Below, piece by piece: positions 48,001-53,700 of a DNA stretch of 64,000 bases (positions are counted from its first letter, which is position 1; each line of letters starts with the position of its first letter). The stretch is from Ceriagrion tenellum (Eukaryota > Arthropoda > Insecta > Odonata > Coenagrionidae). The DNA is taken from the NCBI GenBank assembly GCA_963169105.1, contig OY720632.1, positions 192,760,448 to 192,824,447 of the forward strand. Reading direction: 5' to 3'. A program made the translations under genes and the position numbers. The notes under the pieces are model-generated. The model ran no database searches, was not told the origin of the DNA, and saw only the letters and a list, made by a program, of their open reading frames with translations.

Positions 48001-49855
48001 AACATTCATAAAATAAGATTATGAATTATTTTGTTATGATTTTGCATAAGCAATTGAATTGAATTTCCTCCAAATTAAGGTTTCCCTTTTACGCACATTT
48101 TCCTCTGACTTGCTCTTTTTTCCTCTGGCCTCCTCCAAAGTGTAGAAGAGGGGTTGGACTTGATTGGATTTTTTCAATAAAGTTATTAACTTAGTATGTG
48201 TGTAATTGATGGGTAACCAGTTATCATAAACTCTTAAGTGATCATAAAGCTGGTGTTGATCAAGACACGAGTAGTACTTTTCACAGATGACAACCTTAAA
48301 CACTTGACCTATTCAAGTCACATGCTGGAACCATAGGTGAACCATAAGTTCACTCTAAGTGCTTTGTCTATGGAATTTCTGGAAGTCTCAAGATCTTCTC
48401 TGTACTCTATTGTTACTGAACGTTTAGGCTCCAAAAAACTTTGTGCTCACTGGGTTCCAAAAATGTTGACTGACAACGCTCATTTATAGACTCATTTAAA
48501 TTCATTGGCGGCAACATTTTATGAAAAGGGTATTGTAAAGCTTGTCTGCAGGTACGACAAATGCCTCATTCGTCAGAGTGATTATGTCGAAAAGTAACCA
48601 TAAGTGTCCTTAACTTGTAGTAATAAAATAATTTTTTAGTAGTCACTTGTCTTTTATGTATGGCCTATTGGAGGTCGAAAAAAAAACTGCCCTCATAATT
48701 AACACAAATATACAGTCTTAATTTATGTAGTTGGGTACTCATTGAAGATGACTGGGTCGGAATATGAGGGTCCTTTTTTTGTGATAAGTAACTCTATTTC
48801 CACAATATACTGGAACAACTTGTGGTACTTGTTTGTTGCTCCTGGTTATTGAACTAGTTCCATTATTACCCAGAATTAGCATACATATATATTGATATGA
48901 CAAAAGTTTCCTGATTTTTCCTGTTTTGCCATTAAAACTTTATAACTTTTTGATTTAAGCCAAAGAAGTTATTGATTCTGCAAAGTGGTGATTTATTTCT
49001 GTTCTAAATTGTCCCCAGTATTTTATAATTATATTTTTTATCTGCTTACTTTTGATAAACGTATTTCTCGTACAAAAATTTGTTGTGTACCTAATTTATG
49101 AAATCACTGGCAGATAAGCACATGCATAACTTACTTATACAGAGACTTCAATGACATATTTGGTTGCAATAGAAGTTGTTCCTGTAATTAGTTTGAGCTT
49201 TTGTTTTCATTTATTTCTGTCACAAATCAGTGGACCATCTCTTGCTAGTTGTATGAAATAAAATGGTGATACATTTGTTTGAGATTTAGTGTCCACTTCC
49301 TAAAAATTAAGATTTGTCTTAATTTACACTTTCCCTCTATTACACTTTTTTCTTTGTCCCTTTCAAAAGGGTAGAAGAGAGATTTCACTGTATGTATCAT
49401 CATGATGGCTGGTTAACATCAACCGCATGAGTGACATAGTATTTTTGTTGACTTGATGTGAACTGGACTCGGGCTTTTATCGGTGCATAAATCTTTTGGG
49501 GGTTATTTTATGCAAGTGTTGTTGATTGAGAGCATATTGACTTCACTTTTATACTGGGGAATGGTTAATTTAAGATAACTAGTCATATCTTGTTGTGCCA
49601 GTATTTAGCGAATGCTTTGTCAACAAGGTATGTGTGAGGGAGTGAAATTTCGAAGCCCCAGCTCATGTTACTTTGTTTTTACAGCCACAGCCAGCCCTGC
49701 AGTCATCGGCCTCGAGCCCGCTCATCGTGCCGGAGACATGCCAAGGGGGAGGCGATGGGGGAACCGTGGCTGCCCCCCTACCCCACTCAGAGGAGGAGGC
49801 GGCACGAGGCGACGACGATGAGTCCTCGAGTATAATTGCCGAGTCTAGTGTGTAG
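5786..49855 (+). CDS. USP31/USP43-like ubiquitin carboxyl-terminal hydrolase, 5'-partial, seven exons
   Basis: Join of 5786-6012, 8172-8277, 10350-10490, 20316-20646, 26346-26726, 37770-37921 and 49685-49855. Phases agree at every junction and the spliced frame gives about 502 residues to a TAG stop. The product belongs to the C19 cysteine proteases that remove ubiquitin from proteins. Visible landmarks are LEECFELYTRAEILG, the WHCPYC knuckle, LPDILVIHLKRFRQ, TTLVDFPLHGFDM, YDLYAICNHHG, the His box GGHYTAYCRN, and WYAFDDTRV, which carries the expected acidic residue. The WSPWKRP segment between the FP and YDLYA blocks, and the YDLYAICNHHG wording, are what I know from vertebrate USP31/USP43; this is the basis for the subfamily call. 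The Cys box (GLxNxGNTCFMN) is not in the window. Six introns of 2-12 kb are filled with transposons. An orthologue search would settle the name. Confidence 0.88.
6013..8171 (+). other. USP intron A (2.2 kb)
   Basis: Donor GTACGT at 6013 and acceptor ACATTCCAG ending at 8171. A second in-phase acceptor, GTCCAG ending at 8126, would add 15 codons. The intron contains one copy of a terminal-inverted-repeat family (6500-7183). The rest is AT-rich without gene signals. Confidence 0.7.
6500..7183. repeat. CAGGGTGTCC-type terminal-inverted-repeat element, copy 1
   Basis: This stretch aligns over its whole length with 29420-31114 once a LINE insertion is removed from the latter. Shared blocks include GGGAATTTTATTTTCACTGG, TTCCTGTAATCACCGAAAGT, CATAGCAAAGTCTGGCTGTA and AACATTCTCTTATAATTAAC. 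It ends in CAGCTGCTGGACACACTG. The left end is eroded compared with copy 2. No coding capacity is seen. Short inverted ends suggest a non-autonomous DNA transposon. Confidence 0.75.
8172..8277 (+). CDS. USP exon B
   Basis: Encodes TIADDGDQIEELASVKQMKN and ESAGAVSLEECFE. The last codon GAG is followed by donor GTAGGT at 8278 (phase 0). The wording SLEECFE continuing into LYTRAE in the next exon is the conserved start of the USP finger/palm segment. The upstream acceptor could instead end at 8126, giving a 15-codon extension in the same frame; I prefer 8171 because the extra residues (FQRDDDYCCFMKHSR) look unlike the family. Confidence 0.8.
8278..10349 (+). other. USP intron B (2.1 kb)
   Basis: Donor GTAGGT and acceptor TTGTTCATTTCAG. 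It holds an intronic pyrimidine tract (10126-10202). A 156-codon open stretch at 8997-9467 shows no recognisable domain. No clear transposon is visible. Confidence 0.7.
10126..10202. repeat. C-rich polypyrimidine tract
   Basis: Almost pure C/T with runs such as CTCCCCCCTCCCCCTCCCCT and further C-runs after it. The minus strand therefore has many G-runs of three to six, the pattern needed for G-quadruplex folding. It lies about 150 bases upstream of the acceptor of USP exon C. Confidence 0.85.
10350..10490 (+). CDS. USP exon C: zinc knuckle and HLKRF block
   Basis: Acceptor CATTTCAG precedes CTG at 10350. The exon encodes LYTRAEILGADDAWHCPYCN then RKQEVVKKLGLWSLPDILVI and HLKRFRQ. It ends at CAG before the strong donor GTTAGT (10491), phase 0, 47 codons. 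WHCPYC is one half of the USP zinc-finger site, and LPDILVIHLKRF is a core USP motif. This is the most diagnostic exon of the gene. Confidence 0.93.
11935..12560 (-). mobile_element. 3' end of a non-LTR retrotransposon
   Basis: On the minus strand, 12361 down to 12140 encodes HKGTKLYNLLPEQLRNLSSI and ELFKAKLKIYLVKKTLYSVD. This is the conserved C-terminal tail of CR1/Jockey-group reverse transcriptases. Upstream on the same strand, LTVTSLYILNLMLFIKKHKF in another frame fits the same region. The 3' end (low coordinates) has an ATAATAATAATAATA repeat at 11936-11950, a microsatellite tail common in LINEs. The copy is 5'-truncated and frameshifted. Confidence 0.65.
12917..13273. mobile_element. 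Harbinger-type MITE, 357 bp, with long terminal inverted repeats
   Basis: The left end reads AGCTGGGTTCACATGGGTGC and the right end GCACCCATGTGTACCCAGCT. The inverted similarity continues inward (AGAATCTGTGGAACGG, CCGGTTCCGCAGATTCT; ATGCATCTAGCCAATCACAG, CTGTGATTGGCTAGATGCAT). A TAA occurs directly outside both ends (12914-12916, 13274-13276), fitting the 3 bp target duplication of PIF/Harbinger elements. There is no coding region. Confidence 0.82.
14228..16204. mobile_element. Non-autonomous Tigger/pogo-like element, 2.0 kb
   Basis: Left end CAGTAGAACCTCGATCTATC; right end ATGATAGAGCGAGGTTCGACTG, its near inverse. TA flanks both ends (14226-14227, 16205-16206). Sub-terminal copies of a CCCGCATCCATCGTTCCCC-like motif recur at 14257-14420 and again near 16146-16160. 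No transposase is recognised inside. A 171-codon open frame lies on the minus strand at 15388-15903, but it has no recognisable domain. Confidence 0.82.
16285..16560 (-). mobile_element. Possible LINE 3' tail
   Basis: The stretch begins with a TATTTATTTATTTAT repeat, and minus-strand translation resembles a decayed LINE C-terminus (NKEFLDSRKGYY). The evidence is weak and no boundaries can be fixed. Confidence 0.3.
16634..17073. mobile_element. MITE with GATGAGTCGAATCC termini, 440 bp
   Basis: The left end GTATTAGGGATGAGTCAATTCC-like segment and the right end GGATTCGACTCATCAATAC are inverted repeats. Inside both ends GATTC/GAATC words are heavily repeated (GGAATCGGAATCGAC, GAATCGGTGGAATCGAG). 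No reading frame of note and no certain target-site duplication, so the superfamily is left open. Confidence 0.65.
17074..18400. other. Intronic DNA without recognised content
   Basis: AT-rich. Two minus-strand open stretches (17235-17465 and 18164-18403) show no domain I recognise. I see nothing that supports a gene. Confidence 0.5.
18582..18650 (+). repeat. tRNA-like SINE head in the left foldback arm
   Basis: GTCAAAGTGGCTGAGTGGCA fits a pol III A box (TGGCTGAGTGG), and CGGGTTCGATCCC fits a B box. The outer arms do not pair as a tRNA acceptor stem, so this is a tRNA-derived promoter head, not a working tRNA. Confidence 0.65.
19500..19533 (+). ncRNA. Weak hammerhead-ribozyme-like motif
   Basis: Reads CTGATGA, T, a poor stem II (GAA...TTC), then GAAACGTT. 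The core words and order fit a hammerhead ribozyme, but the stem is mostly lost and the cleavage triplet would be GTT. It is followed by AATAAATATT, as in the tails of Penelope-like elements. Confidence 0.35.
19885..19951 (-). repeat. tRNA-like SINE head in the right foldback arm
   Basis: The minus strand reads GTCAAAGTGGCTGAGTGGCA followed by CGGGTTCAAACCC, the diverged counterpart of 18582-18650. The two heads point towards each other across the central spacer. Confidence 0.65.
20316..20646 (+). CDS. USP exon D: palm segment with His/Gly/Asn-rich insertion and His box
   Basis: Acceptor CTGTCAG precedes TCA at 20316 (phase 0). It encodes SSKQRSTTKLTTLVDFPLHG, FDMGPHLADRLPRH, a low-complexity stretch rich in Asn, His and Gly (SNNNINNNHGHHGEHHGGGG), then WSPWKRPRSRH and YDLYAICNHHGQDLQGGHYT. 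The exon must end at 20646, the G after ACA, because that G plus CT from the next exon makes the Ala codon of GGHYTAYCRN. The following bases are GCAAGT, so the donor is GC rather than GT. The His of GGHYT is the expected catalytic histidine. Confidence 0.9.
22461..22790. mobile_element. hAT-type MITE, 330 bp
   Basis: Ends CAGCGGTTCCCAAACTATGG and AAGTTTGGGAGCCGCTG, a perfect-looking 16-base terminal inverted repeat of the common hAT type. Flanks CCTTATGG (22453-22460) and CCTCATGG (22791-22798) form an 8 bp target duplication with one mismatch. The repeated word GGGTCGCG near both ends is a typical sub-terminal feature. No coding capacity. Confidence 0.9.
24000..25170 (+). pseudogene. Decayed pogo/Tigger-type transposase, second lineage
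   Basis: Broken frames spell a CENP-B-like HTH (LEASLLKWCKQAPSSN, about 24025-24070) and then DDE blocks: YNADENGLFVNVLPDRN (about 24322-24376), LTGLLYCNGSGTYKLMPLVI, AKHPRCFKSTQIFT, AWMTTSIFETFLFKLDAK, KKILLFDDHCAAP (second Asp region) and FFPANTMSYRLD (third Asp region). There are many stops and shifts, so it is an old fossil. Its wording (KHPRCFK, NADENGL) differs from the copy at 2319-3902, so the two come from separate families. No certain terminal repeats were found. Confidence 0.82.
26346..26726 (+). CDS. USP exon E: end of catalytic domain and Ser/Gly-rich linker
   Basis: Acceptor TCTTGCAG precedes CT at 26346, which completes the Ala codon split by the previous intron. It encodes AYCRNPYDGQWYAFDDTRVE, RISEEASLVTPAAYILFYQH, then a Ser/Gly/Thr-rich stretch and DHWVYRMPAFEFCPASAKGS. 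The exon ends at 26726 (one base, G) before donor GTGAGG. WYAFDD and AYILFYQ are the last conserved USP motifs, so the catalytic domain ends here. The remainder is likely disordered. Confidence 0.92.
26925..27130. repeat. Sub-terminal tandem repeat of about 30-32 bp units
   Basis: Units share the word GTGCACC(A/G)GGGAA and a following GGTTCTAAACC-like segment. At least six units can be counted by eye, some shortened. The CCGGTGCACCGG core is palindromic, so the array may be a row of protein-binding sites. Confidence 0.8.
27665..27697 (+). ncRNA. Decayed hammerhead-like motif inside the hAT element
   Basis: Reads CTTGATAAT, then GTTGTTTAAACAAC, a self-complementary stem II, then GGAACGTG. This matches the order CTGANGAT-stem-GAAAC with two substitutions in the core, so it is probably inactive. 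Confidence 0.35.
29420..31114. repeat. CAGGGTGTCC-type terminal-inverted-repeat element, copy 2, interrupted
   Basis: Ends CAGGGTGTCCAGCACTGG and GCAGCTGCTGGACACCCTG give a 14-base inverted repeat. Without the nested LINE (29843-30850 plus one target copy) it is about 676 bases long and aligns with 6500-7183. Two family members allow the empty site of the LINE insertion to be read directly in copy 1. Confidence 0.82.
29843..30850 (-). mobile_element. 5'-truncated non-LTR retrotransposon with reverse transcriptase remnant
   Basis: Read on the minus strand, 30828-30574 encodes FKMTSGVRQGDALSAILFNL, an RT motif B block, and a decayed YADD (GFACADNIALIAR). Then 30413-29865 encodes RPVVTYGAETWTLSKHNKEI, LWLAWLGHVERMGIERMPK and KRWLQDSEEDLKAMGVTRWR, the usual C-terminal region of this LINE group. 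A frameshift and stops lie between. The 3' end has an ATC-repeat tail (29842-29856 on the plus strand). TGAGCACCAGC at 29832-29842 and 30851-30861 is an 11 bp target duplication. Confidence 0.9.
33921..33964 (-). ncRNA. Hammerhead-ribozyme-like motif, left arm
   Basis: Minus-strand reading is GATCTGAAGATGTGGCCAGC, then ATAGGCCACGAAACGTCATC, identical in its core to the right-arm copy at 34383-34422. Confidence 0.6.
34067..34230. repeat. 82 bp tandem duplication, two copies
   Basis: The unit starts GCTTTTGCGTATGAGTCTCT and ends CTACTTTTTCAGAT. The two copies (34067-34148 and 34149-34230) look identical, so the duplication is recent compared with the arms. Confidence 0.9.
34383..34422 (+). ncRNA. 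Hammerhead-ribozyme-like motif, right arm
   Basis: Elements in order: GAT (stem I half, 34383-34385), CTGAAGA (34386-34392), one extra T, GTGGCC, loop AGCATA, GGCCAC (stem II, 34394-34411), GAAA (34412-34415), CGTC (to 34419), then ATC, which pairs with GAT. ACGT in the stem III position is self-complementary, so a dimer could form a 4 bp stem III. The single extra T after CTGAAGA departs from the textbook core but is shared by the other motifs in this window. Confidence 0.62.
37770..37921 (+). CDS. USP exon F: charged C-terminal segment
   Basis: Acceptor TCTTCCTCCAG precedes TG at 37770, which completes the Val codon begun by the last G of exon E. It encodes KKLQQQPPFKRNCLGYSTLQ, PSCRHDERRAKEMEHHSDDE and VPLMAESKQM. 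The likely donor is GTTTGC after ATG (37921), phase 0, a weak but usable site. If it is not used, the frame runs on seven codons to a stop at 37940. The GC-rich codon use and phase match with both neighbours support it as a real exon. The acidic/basic composition fits the variable tail of USP31-type proteins. Confidence 0.75.
38201..38243 (+). ncRNA. Hammerhead-ribozyme-like motif with complete stems I and II
   Basis: TGCC (38201-38204) pairs with GGCA (38240-38243) as stem I. Between them are CTGAGGA (38205-38211), one T, AATGCTCG, loop AGT, CGAGTGTT (an 8 bp stem II with two G-U pairs, 38213-38231), GAAA (38232-38235) and TGTC (to 38239). All core elements are in the right order; stem III would be minimal. 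The sequence is unrelated to the other copies except for the core. Confidence 0.6.
39367..40371 (+). pseudogene. C-terminal remnant of a third pogo-type transposase, with 3' terminal repeat
   Basis: From 39367 the frame reads VTIPGGMT, QPLDVCINRSFKANMKNLYT, EWMAST, then after a small shift LTQICQWILASWKMIPEDLV and VKSFKKCCISNDMDGNEDSE, ending in an acidic tail at 39698. PLDVCINRSFK is the region of the third catalytic Asp in the pogo group that uses IPGG...QPLDV. Bases about 40300-40371 (GGGGGTGCGCAGGATACACG to CACGAGTAAATACGGTA) look like the 3' terminal repeat of such elements. The N-terminal two-thirds of the transposase are missing. Confidence 0.62.
40380..40875 (+). pseudogene. Endonuclease part of a CR1/Jockey-group LINE
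   Basis: The frame at 40392-40586 encodes ADIVIGTESWLAEDINDSEV and CDRSDRTGGGVFIAVKFYLN, typical of the apurinic-like endonuclease domain (the TESWL and RSDRTGGGV blocks). Near 40755 a shifted frame gives IIIGGDFTP, the conserved GGDFN block. The sequence then breaks off at about 40865-40875, where a piggyBac copy has inserted, and the LINE resumes at 43461. Confidence 0.8.
40876..43460 (-). mobile_element. piggyBac-type DNA transposon remnant inserted in a LINE
   Basis: Minus-strand frames encode piggyBac transposase blocks in order from high to low coordinates: KFMQLGVVSHNLSIDEQMVP, FGFKPWCLSDGYLFKFLPFG and GLGASVIVELL (42635-42240), WNDNSVVTVASNTYSAPPMG with AKRF (42193-42030), RVIGEYNKYMGGVDLYDNAN (41801-41740), and a Cys-rich C-terminus with RRCRQCK, CTKCCVPLHPKCF (to about 41345). 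SIDEQMVP and EYNKYMGGVDLYDN contain catalytic Asp residues. Frames are broken and a SINE interrupts the gene at 41846-42035. The right end is GGGTTAA at 43455-43461, fitting the TTAA target; the left end is uncertain. Confidence 0.8.
41846..42035 (+). mobile_element. SINE inserted in the piggyBac transposase
   Basis: A 190-base segment beginning TGGTCGGCCCCGGTGGCGGC and ending in the A-rich tail AAATAAAAAATAAAA separates two parts of the piggyBac frame (AKRF on one side, SRKDK on the other). The B-box-like word AGGGTCCCGCC and the compact head/body/tail layout fit a short pol III-derived element. The target duplication could not be fixed. Confidence 0.65.
45083..45187 (+). mobile_element. 93 bp insertion with 12 bp target duplication, hammerhead-bearing
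   Basis: GTGGGGGTTAGA occurs at 45071-45082 and 45176-45187. Removing the body (45083-45175) and one copy rejoins the LINE frame as WCQEWG-LEYNISKC, which proves an insertion. The body folds: CCACAAGAAAAATACAACTC plus AAC (45098-45120) pairs with GTGAGTTGAAATTTTCTTGT plus GG (45155-45176) in about 20 of 22 positions. Between the arms is a hammerhead-like core. No protein and no A-rich tail are present. Confidence 0.85.
45098..45176 (+). ncRNA. Hammerhead-ribozyme-like motif with long stem I
   Basis: Order: stem I left half (45098-45120), CTGAAGA (45121-45127), T, a weak stem II region (45129-45142), GAAA (45143-45146), CCCGGG (45147-45152), TC (45153-45154, proposed cleavage after C), stem I right half (45155-45176). 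ACCCGGGT is a perfect palindrome in the stem III position, so two molecules could share an 8 bp stem. Stem II is the weakest part: at most three pairs are obvious. Confidence 0.62.
49685..49855 (+). CDS. USP exon G: acidic C-terminus with stop
   Basis: Acceptor CTTTGTTTTTACAG precedes CCA at 49685 (phase 0, matching exon F). It encodes PQPALQSSASSPLIVPETCQ, GGGDGGTVAAPLPHSEEEAA and RGDDDESSSIIAESSV, then TAG at 49853-49855. The high GC content against AT-rich flanks and the phase fit argue for a true last coding exon. The composition (Gly/Glu/Asp/Ser) suggests a disordered acidic tail. Confidence 0.75.
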   Translation, partial: PQPALQSSASSPLIVPETCQGGGDGGTVAAPLPHSEEEAARGDDDESSSIIAESSV

Positions 49856-50261
49856 TTGATACTTTGGAGGTGACTGTATTACGCATCGTCTCCAAGTGAA
49901 TTGCTCAGTAATGCTAGTACGTATGTGACGACCCCTTTCTTGAAGTGCGATGCAAGTGAAGGTATCCTCTGCCAGTGGTCGGTAAATGTATAATTCGTGT
50001 AAATATGATTCCTCTCTATTCTCTCTCTATTCCAATGCAGCAGCAGCGTGCTGGCCCCTTCGTCTAAGAGTCGGAGGCTTTGTGATATAAACGTGTCATT
50101 CCCTCGTGGCAATTGGCATTGCAGCTGTGCAGTCGAGTGCATTCTTGAAAGGTGCATTATGGTCTCCCCATGCTGTGACGTGTGTGCTGTCGCATGCCTC
50201 TCGTACTTTCCTCTCGAGCCACGTGTCGTCAGCCTCTGCCCATTCCCCATGGAGACGAGCC

Positions 50262-50335
50262 CCCCTTCCCTCCTTCCCCCCTCCCCTCCTTCCCCCCTCC
50301 CCCCTCTTACCCCCCCTCCCACTCCACCTCTTTCC
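50262..50335. repeat. C-rich tract in the probable 3' UTR
   Basis: Runs of CCCCCC separated by TT or CT, e.g. CCTTCCCCCCTCCCCCCTCT. On RNA this is a poly(C)-type tract; on the opposite DNA strand it is G-quadruplex-prone. Confidence 0.85.
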
Positions 50336-50677
50336 TTCTTCCTTCCCCCACTCGCTCGTCTCATGAAAATGTTTTCCCCTTTTTCCAAATGATAGTGAGA
50401 TTGACCAGAGTGCTCTCCAAAGATGCCTTAATTGCCACAATTGTTTTTGCTGTCATTACCATCGTGATTATTATTATTTTTGTTTTTTTTAAACGATCAA
50501 AATGTAAAAAAAAGACCCTCTCTGGCACCGAAGAAATGAAAAACTTTTTTGAAATAACATTTGTAGATTTTTGTGGGAAATGCCTTTTGTGTAACGTGTA
50601 TACTGAATGAGTACCTATGTGGTGATTTTACGATGTTTTTAAGGTTTTGACAAATGAAATCATCTCTGGCACATCTG

Positions 50678-50750
50678 TGTATGTGTGTGGATGTGTGTGT
50701 CTGTGTGTGTATGTGTCCTGGAGAGGGGGAGAGAGTGAGAGAGAGCTAGA
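50678..50750. repeat. GT microsatellite followed by GA-rich stretch
   Basis: Imperfect GTGTAT/GTGTGT repeats pass into GAGAGGGGGAGAGAGTGAGAG. It is a simple repeat with no gene content. Confidence 0.85.
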
Positions 50751-53700
50751 TGGAGTTGTTTAATTCTCTCTCTGTCTCTCATCTCCGGTGTCATGTATTG
50801 CGTGGGGTGATGTGTGCACGTGTCTGAGCTCCTTGCCAACCAATGAGAGAGGAGGAGGAGGAGGGGTGGGGGGCTGGGGGGGCCTCTCGAGCGAGTGTGC
50901 ACGTCTGGGAGGGGTCGATTGTTCTCGAGGACGAGAGGAAGGGTTTCCTTCTTCCCCAGTGGTTGTTGGTGGCAATCGGCCTCTCATCCTTATGCTCCTC
51001 CATGCCGTCCTCTGCACCGCACGGAATGAGGACACGTGTGCTGCTAACGTCGACTGGGTGAATGTTTCCCTCACTCCTACGTTTCCCTCACCCCCCACCA
51101 CTCGCAGGAGAGAGGGTTTGCTCATCGCTGTCGAGTCATGAATGGGAAGCTCAGCGCCACCATGTTGCACAGCAACTGTACATGTGGAGGGGTGCCATTT
51201 TTTGAGGTTGACTCCCTGAATGTTGTGGTGGCTGAGTTAATATATTTTGAGTTTGTTTTTGGGCCGTTTTATTCGGTCGCTGTGACAGTTGTTGGGACTC
51301 CCCATATCCTTCCAATACCTGCTGTTCCCTCTTCGGTCAATTCGACGTTTCTGACCTGACATTTTCAAAAGCTTGTAATGTCTACATGAGTAATTAAAAG
51401 TTTGCGAGTCTGGGGATTGCAGGACCCCATTTATAATGAATATTTACATGAGAGAGAATGCTTTCAAATAAATGATGGCTGACTTGTCCATGGCAAGCAG
51501 TCTTGTCTAGTGAGAAGTGCATTGGATATTTTTGTACCGATTCCAGTGCTGTGGAGATTTTAAAAAGGTGGAGTTGAATCTTACTTATCCTACATAAATT
51601 TTGAATGTTTGTGAATTTATGGTAATCTTTTGTGGCAGTTTTGTGCTTGTGCTGAAAGGAAGATGATCGTGTTTCTGGAGAAATTAATAAGGTCCTGGTT
51701 CCTTTTCTATTTTCATCTGCTACATTTACTGTTAGCAATAGCAGATATTTTTGTCGTCTTGAAAAGGACTGTCCATGCCTTTTTGTCATACTTTTAGCAG
51801 TCTGACTATGATTTCCAGGTTTGCCAGCTTGGTCATTGACTGATCATGCATCATTTCTTGGTGAATGATTTGTTTTAACAATCTGATGCTGAAAACTAGA
51901 TGATGGTCATTGTTGCTGATAATTTGTATTCCAAATAATTTATTCATTTACTGTTCATCTGTAGGTGTGGCCTTAACAGCCGTGAAATCAATGTACTTGC
52001 ATATACGTATCTTCAAATTAATTTTTCTTGGTTAATCAAGTCAATATCTTCTAACAAATCTAATCTGCTTATTTCCTTTGGAGCCAGAAAGAATTTTGCA
52101 CGTATATTTTAGTTGTGATGCCTCCTTTTTTTTGTAAAAGTGAATCATTGGGATTTTCAAGTCAGGTGAACGTGCAAAATGTGTGGCCTTGCAATTTTGA
52201 ACTCTCGTCTTGAATGAAGGAGATGTCCAAACTCCCTCACATGCTTCCCCTTGAGGAGCCAGCAGTTATTTTGTAAAATGAAGCAAGTTTGGAGGAGTTG
52301 ATTCTTTGCAGTCAAAGTGCAATTGCTGGCTTCTTTACAGCAAGTGAGTGGCACGCACCGTTTTATTCGGTGGTGACTGGAGTGATGCGAGGATTAACTT
52401 GGAGGCGTTTTGTCTAAAGGACAAAGCAAAAATACCCAAGTGTGGGGCTCACAAATAATCCCCATCTTTGAGGCATGTCTTTCAAATTCTGGCATGATGA
52501 CGAAGGAACTGAATCTGAAGCATCTCTTCCTTTTGGTCGAGTCGAATATTGGTACGTTGTTATTCCTCATTTTACCTGCAAACTTTTATATTGTTAACCA
52601 AGTGGAATGTACTTTTATGTGTGGGTTTGTGGATGGTGAGTTTACCTCACCTTAAGACTCTAGTGAGTGAATGGATCAGTGATTCTAGCATGAGAATGTT
52701 GTGTGAGGCGACAGTCAAATTTCCCTCATTTGATAGAAGACAGGGGCAAGAAATTGTGTTGTAAATAGTGGGCATGTTTTTGCAACTTAAGCTTAATTAT
52801 GTGCCAATTGCAACCCATGAAAGTGAATCACCCAATGAATGAAATTCTGAACAAAAAAATTGGTGTGGCATTGCTGCTTTCTGGCAACATTGGAATCCTA
52901 GAAAAATGTAATATGAATACACTTCATATTGCATATGTAAAGAGACACGTATCACTTCATATTGCGTATCTTCATATTGCAATAACGTTGCGTATCTAAA
53001 GAGACTGCTTAAGAACTGAGAAAAGTGCTCTCGTTGCATTTTGCCTTTCTCCCTTTGGAAGGTCTTCCCTTTGAGGAAGGGATTTTTCTAGTGTCAACTC
53101 AAGGTGCTCATCCCTTCTCTGGCCCTGAGTAAGGCTTCATTTATTTCTTGTTAGGTAAGACATACCACTGTCATACTGTACGTGTATTGATTTGTTTCTG
53201 TCATGGAAGATGAAATTGTCTCCATGCTGTGTGGCAACTTTTAATGCAGTAAAGACATGAGGTCATTGAAATATTTTTTCAGAAAAGGAAAGACTATTTT
53301 TTTGTGTTTAATACTATCATGAAAAAAATTTTCTTCAAGAATTTAGTTGGATGACATGTTGGCATCTCTGGACATGATCTCTTAATACTGGTGTTCATTC
53401 CAAATTTGAAGTTCATCATTACATTGTTTTTGAGACACTCCAATAGTTGATAAATGCAACAAAAACAAAGGTATGGGCCCTCGTGACAAGAAGACACTAT
53501 TAGTCCATCATTGGTATTACCTGAGATATTAAGTGTTTTTGTGCCACCCCTGTCTTGTGGGAGACTAGACATATTTGTTATTCTTTCTTTGTCGATATCT
53601 GTTGTGGCTTAAAAATATTGTATCTAGGATATCAATGGTATGTCATGAAATAACAGCACTGCCCAGCTTGCCAAATTTTGTCATAACCTCAGACATTGGG

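Larger units (their letters stand above)
37922..49684 (+). other. USP intron F (11.8 kb)
   Basis: Donor GTTTGC and acceptor CTTTGTTTTTACAG. It holds a hammerhead-like motif (38201-38243), a pogo relic (39367-40371), and the LINE/piggyBac/SINE nest (40380-45830). From 45831 to 49684 the DNA is AT-rich and I see no gene. A small extra exon cannot be excluded. Confidence 0.65.

Noticed and set aside
50182..50610. Small membrane protein with a hydrophobic helix near 50430-50490
   Set aside because: The helix comes from an ATT/GTT-rich stretch in the probable 3' UTR, preceded by low-complexity Pro/Ser from a C-rich tract. No start context or family supports a gene.
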